This document shows, piece after piece, positions 1 through 12,700 of a stretch of DNA of 64,000 nt. The stretch's first letter is position 1. Every line of letters begins with the position of its first letter. The stretch is taken from the NCBI RefSeq assembly GCF_047663525.1, contig NC_092616.1, positions 6,012,501-6,076,500 on the forward strand, read 5' to 3'. A program made the position numbers and the translations under genes. The DNA comes from Anas platyrhynchos (taxonomy: Eukaryota > Chordata > Aves > Anseriformes > Anatidae). The notes below the pieces were generated by a model. That model saw only the letters and a list, made by a program, of their open reading frames with translations, did no database searches and was not told the origin of the DNA.

Positions 1-529
1 TTGGGGTTTTGGGCCCCTCCGGAGTGGATTTTGGGGTTTTGGGGGCCATCTGGGCTGGATTTTGGGGTTTTGGGCCCCTCCGGAGTGGATTTTGTTTTTT
101 TTGGGGCCATCCGGGCTGGATTTGGGGGGGTTTGGGGCCAAACTTGGGCTTTTTGTGGGTGGGGGTCTCTCACCAAAGTTATCGGGGGTTCCTGAGGATT
201 TGGGGCACATCTGGGGTGGATTTTGGGGTTTTTGGGGCCATCCGGAGTGGATTTTGGGGGCCATCTGGGGTGTATTTGGGGGTTTTGGGTCCCTCTGGAG
301 TGGATTTTGGGGGAATTTTGGGGTTTTGGGCCCCTCTGGAGGGGATTTGGGGGTTTTGAGGACATCTGGGGGGGATTTGGGGGAAGTTTCTGAGGATTTG
401 GGGCACATTTGGGGAGGATTTTGGGGTTTCAGGCCCCTCCGGAGTGGATTTTGGGTTTTTGGGGCCATCCGGGGTGGATTTGGGGTTTTGGGGCCAAACT
501 TGGGCTTTTTGTGGGTGGGGGTCTCTCAC
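1..529. repeat. G-rich minisatellite in integrin intron 16
   Basis: The plus strand is a degenerate array of GGGGCCATCYGG and GGATTTTGGGGTTTTGGG units. It contains one extra copy (about 138-190) of the sequence around the exon 16 donor. No other gene is seen. Confidence 0.8.
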
Positions 530-708
530 CGAAGTTATCGGGGGTCTTCTTGGTGACCAGGAAGCAGAGCTCGGCCTCGGCCACCTCCCTGGCCTTCCTC
601 CCCTCCTCCTCCTCCTCCTCCTCCTCCTCCCGGCACCCCAAGGCGCCCGCGGGGACCTCCGGGGGCCGGAAAGTCACCGCCAGGCGCACCCTGAGCAGCG
701 GGGGGGAC
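530..708 (-). CDS. ITGAM/ITGAX/ITGAD-like: Integrin alpha exon 16: start of thigh domain, with a glutamate run
   Basis: The exon opens by completing the codon split with exon 15 ([11 protein letters not shown]) and ends K-K-T-P-D-N-F-G before a GTGAGA donor. It aligns with the stretch after the propeller of human CD11 chains (GQVLLLR ... F-x-C-R-E ... N-I-C-L). Nine consecutive glutamates encoded by a GAG run follow C-R-E; they replace a variable loop in mammals and look like a recent trinucleotide expansion. Downstream exons are outside the window. Confidence 0.88.
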
Positions 709-3700
709 CTGGGGGGGGCGACATTTTTTTTGGGGGGGGGTCCCCTTTTTTGGGGGGGGGTTCCCTTTTTTTTGGGGGGTTCCCCTTTTTTTTTTTGGGG
801 GGGGTCCCCTTTTTTTGGGGGGGGTCCCCTTTTTTTTTTTGGGTTCCCCTTTTTTTTTTTGGGGGGGGTCCCCTTTTTTTTCTTTTTTTTTTTTTTTGGG
901 GGGTCCCCTTTTTTTTTTTGGGGGGGTGGGATCCCCTATTTTTTTTTTTGGGGGGTGTCCCCTTTTTTTTTTTTTTGGGGTTCCCCTTTTTTTTCTTTTT
1001 TTTTTTTTGGGGGGGGTCCCCCTTTTTTTATTTTTTTGGGAGGGGTCCCCTTTTTTTTTTTGGGGGGGGGGTCCCCTTTTTATTTTTTTTTTTTTGGGGG
1101 GGGGTTCCCCTTTTTTATTTTTTTTGGGGGGGGTCCCTTTTTTTTGGGGGGGGGTTCCCCTTTTTTTTTTTTTTTGGGTTCCCCTTTTTTTTTTTGGGTC
1201 CCCCTTTTTATTTTTTTTTTTGGGGGGGTCCCCATTTTTTTTTGGGGTTCCCCTTTTTATTTTTTTTTTTGGGGGGGGGTCCCCTTTATTTTTTTTTGCG
1301 GGTTTCCCCTTTTTTCTTTTTTTTTTTGGGTTCCCCCTTTTTTTTTTTTTTTGGGGGGGGAACCCATTTTTTTTTTTTTGCTGGTTTCCCCTTTTTTCTT
1401 TTTTTGGGTTCCCCTTTTTTTCTTTTTTTTGGGGGGGTCCCCCCCCTTTTTTTTTTTTTTGGGGGGGGGGTGTCCCTTTTTTTTTGGGGGGTGTCCCCTT
1501 TTTTTTTTTGGGTCCCCCTTTTCTTTTTTTTTGGGGGGGGTCCCCTTTTTTATTTTTTTTTTTGGGGGGGGTCCCTTTTTTTTTGGGTTCCCTTTTTTTT
1601 TTTTTTTTTGGGGGTCCCCCCCTTTTTATTTTTTTTGGGGGGGGGGTCCCCTATTTTTTTTATTTTTTTGGGGGGGGGGTCCCTTTTTTCTTTTTTTTTT
1701 GGGGGGTCCCCCCCTTTTATTTTTTTTTTTTGGGGGGGGTGTCCCTTTTTTTTTGGGGGGGTGTCCCCTTTTTTTTTTTTGGGTCCCCCTTTTCTTTTTT
1801 TTTGGGGGGGGGTCCCCTTTTTTTTTTTTCTTTTTTTGGGAAGGGGTCCCTTTTTTTTTGGGGGTGTCCCCTATTTTTTTTTTTTGGGGGGTTCCCCTTT
1901 TTTATTTTTTTTTTTTGGGGGGGGTCCCACCCACCTGAGCAGCAGGACCTGGCCCTGGGCCCCCACGGCCACGTCCGGCAGCCTGTCCCCCGTCAGGTCC
2001 CGGCCCCCGCTCAGCGCCTGCCCGAAGTGGCGCGGCCCCCAGCCCAAACGGGCGCCCGCGATGCGCTAAGGGGGGAGGGGGAGGGGGTGGGGGTGAGGGG
2101 GGGTGGGGGGGAGGGGACCCCGGCACCCCGAGGGGGGCTGGCACCCAAGGGGGCTCCAGCACCCAAGGGGGCTCCGGCACCCAAAACACCTCCAGCACCC
2201 AAGGGGTCCCCAGCACCCAAGGGGTCCCAGCACCCAAGGGGGCTCCAGCACCCAAGGGTTCCCCAGCACCCAAGGGTCCCCCAGCACCCAAGGGTCCCCC
2301 AGCACCCAAGGGTCCCCCAGCACCCAAGGGTTCCCGGCACCCAAGGGGTCTCCAGCACCCAAGGGTTCCCCAGCACCCAGGGGTTCCCCAGCACCTAGGG
2401 GTCCCCGGCACCCAAGGGGTCTCCAGCACCCAAGGGGTCCCGACCACCCAAGGGGTCCCCAGCACCCAAGGGGTCTCCAGCACCCAACGTTCCCCAGCAC
2501 CCAAGGGGTCCCCAGCACCCAACCCACCCCCACCACCCAAGGGGTCTCCACCACCCAAGGGGATTCTACAGGTGAGGTTCTCGACCACCCAAGGGGTCTC
2601 CAGCACCCAAGGGGTCCCCAGCACCCAAGATGCCTCCAGCACCCAAGGGTTCTAGACCACCCAAGGGTTCCCGACCACCCAAGACACCTCCAGCACCCAA
2701 GGGTTTCCCACCACCCAAGGGTTCTCGACCACCCAAGGGTTCCTGACCACCCAAGGTTTCCCAGCACCCAAGGGGTGTCCACCACCCAAGGGTCCCCCAG
2801 CACCCAAGGGGTCTCCAGCACCCAAGGGTCCCTCACCACCCAAGACTACCCCAGCACCCAAGGGTTCCCGACCACCCAAGATGCCTCCAGCACCCAAGGG
2901 TCCCCCACCACCCAAGGGTCCCCCCCCACCCCTCCCACCCCCCACCCCCCTCCCCCGCCCCCCCCACCTGGCTGTAGTGCGGGGCGACGCCGCCCTCCCC
3001 CCCCCGGAAGACGTAGACGGCCCCGCGGTGCTCGTCCTCCAGGGGGGCGCCCACGGCCACGTCGTGCCAGCCGTCGCCGTCCACGTCCCCCAGGCGGCTG
3101 AGGCTGGCCCCGAAGCGCCCCAGGGGGTGGCCGGGCTGGCCCCGCAGCGTCAGAGGGCAGTGCAGCTTCCCGGACTATGGGGGGGGTTAATTAATTAGGG
3201 GGGGGTTAATTAGGGGGGGGTAATTAGGGATGGGTTGGATGAAGAGGGTTGGGTTGGGTTGGGTAGAGTTGGGTTGGGTTGGGTTGGGTTGAGTGGGGTT
3301 GGGTTGGGTGGGGTGGGAGGGGTTGGGTGGGGTTGGGTTGGGTTAATTAGGGTGGGTTAATTAGAGGGGGTTAATTAGGGCTGGGTTGGATGAAGAGGGT
3401 TGGGTTGGGTTGGTCGATTTGGGGTTGGGTGGGGTTGGTTGGGTTAATTAGGATGGGTTAATTAGGGCTGGGTTGGGTTAATTAGGGTGGGTTAATTAGG
3501 GCTGGGTTGGGTTAATTAGGGTGGGTTAATTAGGGATGGGTTGGGTTAATTAGGGTGGGTTAATTAGGGATGGGTTAGATGGGGTGGGTGGGGTTGGGTT
3601 GGGTTGGGTTGGGTTGGGTAGAGTTGGGTTGGGTTGGGTGGGTTGGGAGGGGTTGGGAGGGGTTGGGTGGGGTGGGGTTGGGTTAATTAGGGTGGGTTAA

Positions 3701-6700
3701 TTAGGGCTGGGTTGGGTTAATTAGGGGGGGTTAATTAGGGCTGGGTTGGGTTAATTAGGGGGGGTTAATTAGGGCTGGGTCCCCCAGGCGGCTGAGGCTG
3801 GCCCCGAAGCGCCCCAGGGGGTGGCCGGGCTGGCCCCGCAGCGTCAGAGGGCAGTGCAGCTTCCCGGACTGGGGGGGGGTTAATTAGGGGGGGTTAATTA
3901 GGGGGGGGTAATTAGGGCTGGGTTGGATGGGGTGGGGTTGGGTAGAGTTGGGTTGAGTTGGGTTGGGTTGGGTTGGGTTGAGTGGGGTGGGAGGGGTTGG
4001 GTTGGGTTGGTTGGGGTTGGGTTGGGTTAATTAGGGGGAGTTAATTAGGGGGGGTTAATTAGGGCTGGGTTGGATGGGGTGGGTGGGGTGGGGTTGATTT
4101 GGGTTGGGTGGGTTGGGGTGGGTTGGGAGAGGTTGGGTTGGGTTGGTCGATTTGGGGTTGGGTGGGGTTGGTTGGGTTAATTAGGATGGGTTAATTAGGG
4201 CTGGGTTGGGTTAATTAGGGGGGGTTAATTAGGGCTGGGTTGGATGAAGAGGGTTGGGTTGGGTTGGGTTGGGAGGGGTCGGGTTGGGTTGGGTTGGTCG
4301 ATTTGGGGTTGGGTGGGGGGGCTTGGGTTAATTAGGGTGGGTTAATTAGGGCTGGGTTGGGTTAATTAGGGGGGGTTAATTAGGGCTGGGTTGGGTTAAT
4401 TAGGGGGGGTTAATTAGGGCTGGGTCCCCCAGGCGGCTGAGGCTGGCCCCGAAGCGCCCCAGGGGGTGGCCGGGCTGGCCCCGCAGCGTCAGAGGGCACT
4501 GCAGCTTCCCGGACTGGGGGGGGGGTTAATTAATTAGGGGGGGGTTAATTAGGAGGGGGTAATTAGGGCTGGGGTGGATGGGGTGGGTGGGGTGGATTGG
4601 GTTGTATTGGGTTGGGTTGGGTTGGGAGGGGTTGGGTGGGGTGGGGATGGGTGGGGTTGGGTTGGGTTGGGTTAATTAGGGTGGGTTAATTAGAGGGGGG
4701 TTAATTGGGGGGGGTTAATTGGGGGGGGTTAATTAGGGATGGGTTGGATGGGTGGGGTGGGGTGGGGTGGGGTGGGTTGGGTTGGGTTGGGTTGGGTTGG
4801 GTTAATTAGGGTGGGTTAATTAGGGCTGGGTTGGGTTAATTAGGGGGGGTTAATTAGGGCTGAGTTGGAGGGGGTGGGTGGGGTGGGGTTGGGTTGGGTT
4901 GGTTGGGTTGGGTTGGTTGATTTGGGGTCGATTTGGGGTCGATTTGGGGTCGATTTGGGGTCGATTTGGGGTTGATTTGGGGTTGATTTGGGGTCGATTT
5001 GGGGTCGATTTGGGGTTGGGTAGATTGGGTTGGGTTGGTCAATTTGGGTTTGATTTGGGGTTGATTTAGGGTTGATTTGGGGTCGATTCGGGGTTGATTT
5101 GGGGCTGGTTTGGGGTCAATTTAGGGTCAGTTTGTGCTCAGTTTGGGATCGGTTTGGGTTCGATTTGAGGTTGATTTGGGGTCGATTTGGGGTCAATTTG
5201 GGGCTGGTTTAGGGTTGATTTGGGGTTGGGTTGGTCGATTTGGGATTGATTTGGGGTAGGTTTGGGGTCGATTTAGGGTCACTTTGGGGTCGATTTAGGG
5301 TCTCTTTGGTGTCACTTTGGGGTCAGTTTTGGGGTCACTTTGGGGTCGATTCGGGGTCGCTTTCGGGTCGGGTTTTTCAATTTGGGGTTGGGTTGGTCGA
5401 TTTGGGGTCGGGTTAGGTCGGTTGATTTGGGATTGATTTGGGGTCGATTTGGGGTTGATTTAGGGTCAGTTTGGGATCGATTTGGGGCCGGTTTGGGGTT
5501 GATTTGTGTCTGATTTGGGGTCGATTTGGGGTCACGTTGATCGATTTGAGGTCGGGTTAGGTTGGTTGATTTGGGGTCGATTTTGGGTCGATTTAGGGTC
5601 TATTTGGGGTCAGTTTGGGGTCGCTTTGGGGTTGATTTAGGGTGGATTTCGGGTCAATTTGGGGTCGATTTGGGGTTGATTTAGGGTCACTTTGGGCTCG
5701 ATTTGGGGTCACTTTGGGGTTGATTCGGGGTTGAGTTGGGGTCAATTTAGGGTCGATTTAGGGTCGCTTTGGAGTCGATTTGGGGTCGATTCGGGGTCGC
5801 TTTCGGGTCGGGTTTTTCAATTTGGGGTTGGGTTGGTCGATTTGGGGTCGGGTTGGGTTGGTTGATTTGGGGTCAATTCAGGGTCGATTTGGGGTCACTT
5901 TTGGGTCACTTTGGGGTCAATTTAGGGTCAGTTTGGGATCGATTTGGGGTTGATTTGGGGTCGATTGGGGGTCGATTTTGGGTCAATTTGGGGTCACTTT
6001 GGGGTTGATTTGGGGTCGGGTTGGGTTAGTTGGTTTGGGGTTGATTGGGTTTGGGATCAATTTGAGGTCGGGTTAGGTTGGTCGATTTGGGGTCGATTTA
6101 GGGTCTATTTAGGGTCAGTTTGGGGCCGATTCGGGGTCGCGTTGCGCTCCCCTACCTTTGGCGGCAGCCGGCAGACCCCCACGCGCCCCCCGCTGCCGTC
6201 CCCGTAGAACATGGGGGCCCCCACCAGCAGCGCCCCCGCCGAGGCGCCTCCCCGGGGGGCCAGGGCGCACAGGGACGCCCCGAAGTAGGAGCCCACCTGG
6301 GGGGGCAGCGGGGTCAGCGGGACGGGGTGGGGAACGGCGGGAGGGGGGGGTCCCGCGCCCCCCACCCCACCCCACCCCCCCGACCCCCCCCCTCACCTGC
6401 TGCCCCACGGCGTCCCCCACCAGCTCCCAGGTGGGGCCGCGGAGGAGGAAGAGGAGGAGGCGGCCGACGTGGCCGGAGCGGGGGGCCCCCAGCGCCAGCC
6501 CCCGGCTGCCCCCCAGGGACAGGGACTCGGCCGCGTAGCCTGGGGACAGCGGGGTCAGTGGGGGGGGGTGGGGGGGGTGGACCCCAAGACCCCCCCCAAG
6601 AGGATGCCAAGACCCCCATGGTGACCCCAAGACCCCCAAGACCCCCATGGGGAAGCCAAGACCCCCATGGGGACACTGAGACCCCCAAGACCCCCATAGG

Positions 6701-9700
6701 GACACCAAAAACCCCAATGAGACACCAAGACCCCAAAGACCCCCACAGTGACCCCAAGACCCCCCAAGGGGACACCAACGCCCCCAAGACCCCCACGGTG
6801 ACCCCAAGACCCCCCCATGGTGACCCTTAGACCCTGAAGACCCCCATGGGGACACCAACACCCCAAAGACCCCCAAGTGGACACCAAGACCCCCAAAACC
6901 CCCACAGTGACCCCAATACCCCCACGGTGACCCCAAGACCCCCATGTGGACACCAAGACCCCCAAGACCCCTATGGTGACCCCAAGACCCCCAAGACCCC
7001 CACGGTGACCCTAAGACACCCAAGACCCCCATGGTGACCCCAAGACTCCCATGGGGGCACCAAGACCCCAATGGTGACCCCAAGACCCTGAAGACCCCCA
7101 TGGTGACACCAAGACCCCCATTGGGGACACCAAAACCCCAAAGACCCCCAAGTGGACACCGAGACCCCAAAGACCCCCACAGTGACCCCAAGACCCCCCA
7201 TGGGGACACCAAGACCCCCAAGACCCCCAAGAGGACAACAAGACCCCCAATAATCCCATAGGGACACCAAAACCCCAAAGACCCCCACGGTGACCCCAAG
7301 ACCCCCCCACGGTGACCCCAAGACCCCCAAGCCCCCCCCCCCCCCAAATTTGGGACCCCCAAGCCCCCCCCCCCCCTCGCCCCTCACCCAGGTAGGCGTC
7401 GCTCATGTCCCCGGCGCCTCGGGACACGTTGAGGAAGGTGGGCTTCCCGCTGGGGCCGTAGACGAAGACCCCCCCGGACCAGTCGTAGGCGCCCACCGCT
7501 CCCAGTACGGGCCCCTCCTGCACCAGTACAGACCGGGAGGGGACCGGTTTGGGACGGGGGGCGGTGGGTGAGGGTTGGGGGGGGGTCTCGGGGGGGTCGG
7601 GGCCACTCACGGGGGTGAGCAGGGCGCTGAAGCCCTCCTGGGCCATCTCCAGCTGGAAGGAGCTGCCGAGGGCGGACTGGGTGCCTGGGGGGGGGTGGGG
7701 GGAGAGAGGGGGGCACCCAAGGGTGACGGGGGTCCCAAAATGGTCTCGGGGACCCCCCCCCTTGGGACCCCCACCCGCCGGGTACCCTCGATGGCGAAGA
7801 TCTTCTCCTGCAGCTGGTTCTGGATGCCCTGCAGGGCGTCGAAGTTGTCCACGCGGAAGATGTGGTCCTCGGGGGGCGCCGAGGCGATGGCCTGGAGCTC
7901 GGCCAGGGCCTCGCGGTCCTGGAAGGCGTCGCCCACCTGCGGACGGGGAGGGGGGACGGATGGAGATGTTCTGGAGATGTTCTAGAACATCTGGAGATGG
8001 TTGGGTGGGTAGATGGAGATGTTTTGGAGATGTTCTAGAGCATCTGGGAATGGTTGGGTGGGTGGATAGAGATGTTTTGGGTTGGATGGAGATGTTTTGG
8101 AGATGATCTAGAACATCTGGAGATGGTTGGGTGGATGGATGGAGATGTTCTAGAACGTCTGAGAATGGTTGGGTGGATGGATGGAGACATTTTGGGATGG
8201 ATGGAGATGTTCTGGAGATGTTCTAGAACATCTGGGAGGGGTCAGATGGATGGATGGAGATGTTTGGAGGTGGATGGAGATGTTTGGAGATGTTCTAGAA
8301 CATCTGGAGATGGTTGGGTGGATGGATGGAGATATTTTGGGATGGAGGGAGATGTTTGGAGATGTTCTAAAACATCTGGAGATGGTTGGGTGGATGGATG
8401 GAGATGTTTGGAGGTGGGTGGAGATGTTTGGAGATGTTCTAGAACATCTGGAAGAATTCGGATGGACGGATGGAGATATTTGGGGGTGGATGGATGGATG
8501 GATGGATGGAGATGTTCTAGAACATCTGGGGATGAATGGATGAAGATGTTTTGGGATGGTGGAGATGTTCTGGAGATGTTCTAGAACATCTGGGAGGGGT
8601 TGGGTGGATGGATGGAGATGTTTTGGAGATGTTCTAGAACATCTGGGGATGGATGGGTGGATGGATGGAGATGTTCTAGAAGATCTGGGAGAATTTGGAT
8701 GGACGGATGGAGCTGTTTTGGGATGATGGAGATTTTTGGAGATGTTCTAGAACATCTGGGAGAATTCGGATGGCCGGATGGAGATATTTGGGGACGGACC
8801 GAGGTGGTCGGGGACCCCTCACCCCGATGGCGTAGCGCGTCACCCCCATGTGGTTGGCCAAGGGGATGACGTCCTCGTAGTTGAGGTTGTCGTTGGCCTT
8901 CTTCCCGTCCGTGATGACGATGAGGACCTTTCTAGAACCTTCTCTCGCCCCCATACCGGGCCGAAACGTCTCCGTCCTGCACCGGGAGGACACCGGGGGG
9001 GTGAGGGACCTGGGGGGTGGGACCTTGGTGGGTGGGGTTCTCCTGGGGGGGGGGACTCACAGAACTTTCTGGATGGCCGAGGCGGTGTGGGTCCAACCTC
9101 GGAGCTGGTCGACCTTCCTCAGAAGCCTGGTGGGGTCTGGGGAGCGTCGGAAGGTCTCGAAGTTGAAGTGCTCCCGGATCTTGTCCGAGAACTGGGTGAG
9201 GGCAAACTGCCAGGGGGGGACAAGCAGAAGAAGACCCCAAGGTGAGGAACCATGGGAGGACCCAACTGGAAGACCCCATCAAGAGGAACCATGGGAGAAC
9301 CCGACCAGAAGACCCCAATTTGAGAAATTATGGAAGAACCTGACCAGAAGAAGACCCCAATGCGTCACCCCAACATGAGGAACCATGGAGGAACCCGACC
9401 AGAAGACCCCAACAGACCACCCCAATGTGAGGAACCATGGGAGAACCCGACCAGAAGACCCCAATTTGAGAAATTATGGAAGAACCCGACCAGAAGAAGA
9501 CCCCAACGTGAGGAACCATGGGAGAACCCGACCAGAAGAAGACCCCAACGTGTCACCCCATCAAGAGGAACCATGGTAGAACCCGAGCAGAAGACCCCAA
9601 GACATCACCCCAATGTGAGGAACCATGGGAGAACCCGACCAGAAGACCCCAACGTGAGGAACCATGGAAGAAGACAACCAGAAGACCCCAAAAGACCACC

Positions 9701-12700
9701 CCATCGTGAGGAACCATGGGAGAACCCGACCAGAAGAAGACCCCCAACGCATCACCCCAACGTGAAGAACCATGGAAGAACCCAACCAGAAGACCCCAAT
9801 TTGAGAAATTATGGAAGAACCCGACCAGAAGAAGACCCCAACCCAACACCCCATTTTGAGGAACCCTTGGAGAACCCGACCAGAAGAAGACCCCATTTTG
9901 AGGAACCATTGGAGAACCCGACCAGAAGAAGACCCCAACGTGAGGAACCATGGAAGAACCCAACCAGAAGAAGACCCCCACCACCACCTCGCCCCACCAC
10001 GAAGACCAAGAGGAGCAGGAGAACCCCTTGGAGGCCACGACAGGGACGGAGAACCTGAAGGACCCCCCCCCCGGGTGGGCCGTACCTGCGTGTCGGTGCC
10101 CTGGAACCTCTTCATCACCTCGGCGATGAAGGTCTTCATCGTCTGGAAGTCGTGGTGCCTGATGCTCCCCGAGCCGTCGATGAGGAGCGCCACGTCCGAA
10201 GATTTTTTGGGGCACTCTAGAGGGACCACGCCCATGTCCCCGTGGCCAACGGGGACGTCCCCAAAATTGTCCCACCCCTTGGTGTCCCCACCCCACCCCG
10301 TACCTGGTTGGGTGGCCGGGAGGCGTTGGAGCTGCTGGAAGTTGAGGTCCAGGTGGACGCAGAAGCCGTTGAGGTGGACGTTCTCCCCGCAGGTTTGGGG
10401 CACCGTGGGGGCGCACGCCTGGGGTGCAGGGCGGGGAGACCCCCAAAATCAGCGGGGGAATCCCAAAAAATTAGTGGGGAGACCCCCAAAACCAGAGGGG
10501 AGACCCCAAAAAATCAGTGGGGACACCAAAAGTCAGCAGGGAGACACCAGAAATCAGTAGGGAGGCCTCAAAATCAGCGGGGAGACCCCAAAAATCAGTG
10601 GGGACTCCAAAAATCAACAGGGAGACCCCCAAAAACAGAGAGGAGAGCCCAAAAATTAGTGGGGAGACATCAAAAATCAGCAGGGAGACCCCAAAAATCA
10701 GTGGGGACCCCGAAATCAGTGGAGAGACCCCAAAAATCAGTGGAGAGACCCCAAAAATCAACAAGGAGACTCCAAAACCAGCAGGGAGACCCCAAAAATC
10801 AGTGGGGACCCCAAAAATCAACAGGGAGACCCCCAAAACCAGAGGGGAGAGCCCAAAAATTAGTGGGGAGACCCCAAAAATCAGTGGGAGACCCCAAAAA
10901 CCGGTGGGGAGACCCAAAAAATCAGTGGGGAGACCCAAAAAATTAGTGGGAGACACCAGAAATCAGTGGGGAGACCCCAAAAATTAGTGGGGAGACAACA
11001 GAAATCAGTGGGGCGACCAAAAAATCAGCAGGGAGACCCCAAAAATGAGTGGGGAGACCCCAAAACCAGAGAAGAGACCCCAAAAATCAATGGGGACCCC
11101 AAAAATCAGCAGGGAGACACCAAAAATTAGTGGAGAGACATCAAAAATCAGCAGGGAGACACCAAAAATCAGCAGGGAGACCTCCAAAATCAGTGGGGAG
11201 ACCCCAAAAACAGTGGGGAGACCCCAAAACAGAGGGGAGAGCCCAAAAATGAGTGGGGAGACACCAAAATCAATGAGGAGACCCCAAAATCAGTGGGGAG
11301 GCCCCAAAAATCAACAGGGAGACCCCCACACCAAACAGACCAATTTTTGGTGAAATCTCCTTAATATTACCAGAAATGGACCAATTTGGGGTGAAAAACG
11401 CTCGATACCACCCCAAATCGACCATTTTTACACGAAAAACCCTTCACATTACCCCACCGGACAAATTTTGGGGTGAAATCTCGACACCACCCCAATGGAC
11501 AAATTTTGGGTGAAAACCCTTCGACCTCACCCCAAAATGGACCAATTTGGGGCGAAATCCCCCCAAACGCCCCCCTCCGATACCCACCAGGGCCCCGTTG
11601 TCCCCCGCGGCCAGCGTCAACCCCATGGACGCGTTGACCCCTTTCGGCGACCCTACAAAAACACGGGTTGAGACCCTCGGGGACCCAAAATATCCCAAAA
11701 TATCCTTTTTTTTGGGGGGGTCGGGGGTCCTCACCGGCGACTTCCACCTCCTCGCACCTCCCAGTTCGGGGCCGGCACTGGAAAATGGTCCCCGAATTTT
11801 GGAGCGGCGCGCCCACCAGGATCCTACGGGGTTGGGGTTTTTTTTGGGTTGAAAAAGTGGGATTTTTTGGGGTGAAAAAATAGGATTTTGGGGTTTTTTC
11901 GCCCCCGTGCTCACCCTCCGTCGTCGGGGGTGCCGAATTGGGCCACGCTCTGCCCGAAAGCCCCCGCGGGGTCCCCGCGGAAGACGGTCACCGTGTCCTC
12001 GTCGATGCCGGGGCCGCGGCAGGAGGACAGAGCTTGGGGGGGGGGGACATGGGGGTCATATAGGGGACACCCCGAGTCCCCTATAGGGTCCCCGGGTCCC
12101 CCTGTAGACCCTATAGGGACCCCAAGTCCTGGTCCCACCCCATGTCACCTGTAGGACCCCCAAATCTTGGTCCCACCCCCCTGTCCCCTATAGGACCCAG
12201 GGCCACCCCACATCCCCTATAGGACCTCCAAGTCCTGGTCCCACCCCCCTGTCCCCTATAGGACCCAGGGCCACCCCACATCCCCTATAGGACCTCCAAG
12301 TCCTGGTCCCACCCCCCTGTCCCCTATAGGACCCAGAGCCACCCCCTGTCCCCTATAGGACCCCCAAGTCCTGGTCCCACCCCCCTGTCCCCTATAGGAC
12401 CCAGAGCCACCCCATGTCCCCTATAGGGTCACGGAGCTCCCAGGGCCACCCCACATCCCCTATAGGACCTAGACCCACCCCATGTCCCCTATAGGACCCC
12501 CAAGTCCTGGTCCCATCCCATGTCCCCTATAGGGACATAGAGCTCCTGGGGACACCCCATGTCCCCTATAGGACCCCCAAGTCCTGGTCCCACCCCCTGT
12601 CCCCTATAGGACCCAGAGCCACCCCATGTCCCCTATAGGACCCAGACCCTCTCCAAATCCCCTATAGGGTCACAGAGCTCTGGTGCCACCCCACATCCCC

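Noticed and set aside
409-2398. Long Phe/Gly/Pro open frames on the plus strand
   Set aside because: They come from T, G and C homopolymer runs in an intron; all three frames are open and no domain is present.
3178-4880. True telomeric TTAGGG array
   Set aside because: No consecutive TTAGGG hexamers; the unit is TTAATTAGGG mixed with TTGGG.
7945-8815. CRISPR array
   Set aside because: Palindromic repeats with spacers look superficially similar, but the spacers are themselves repetitive and the context is a vertebrate intron.
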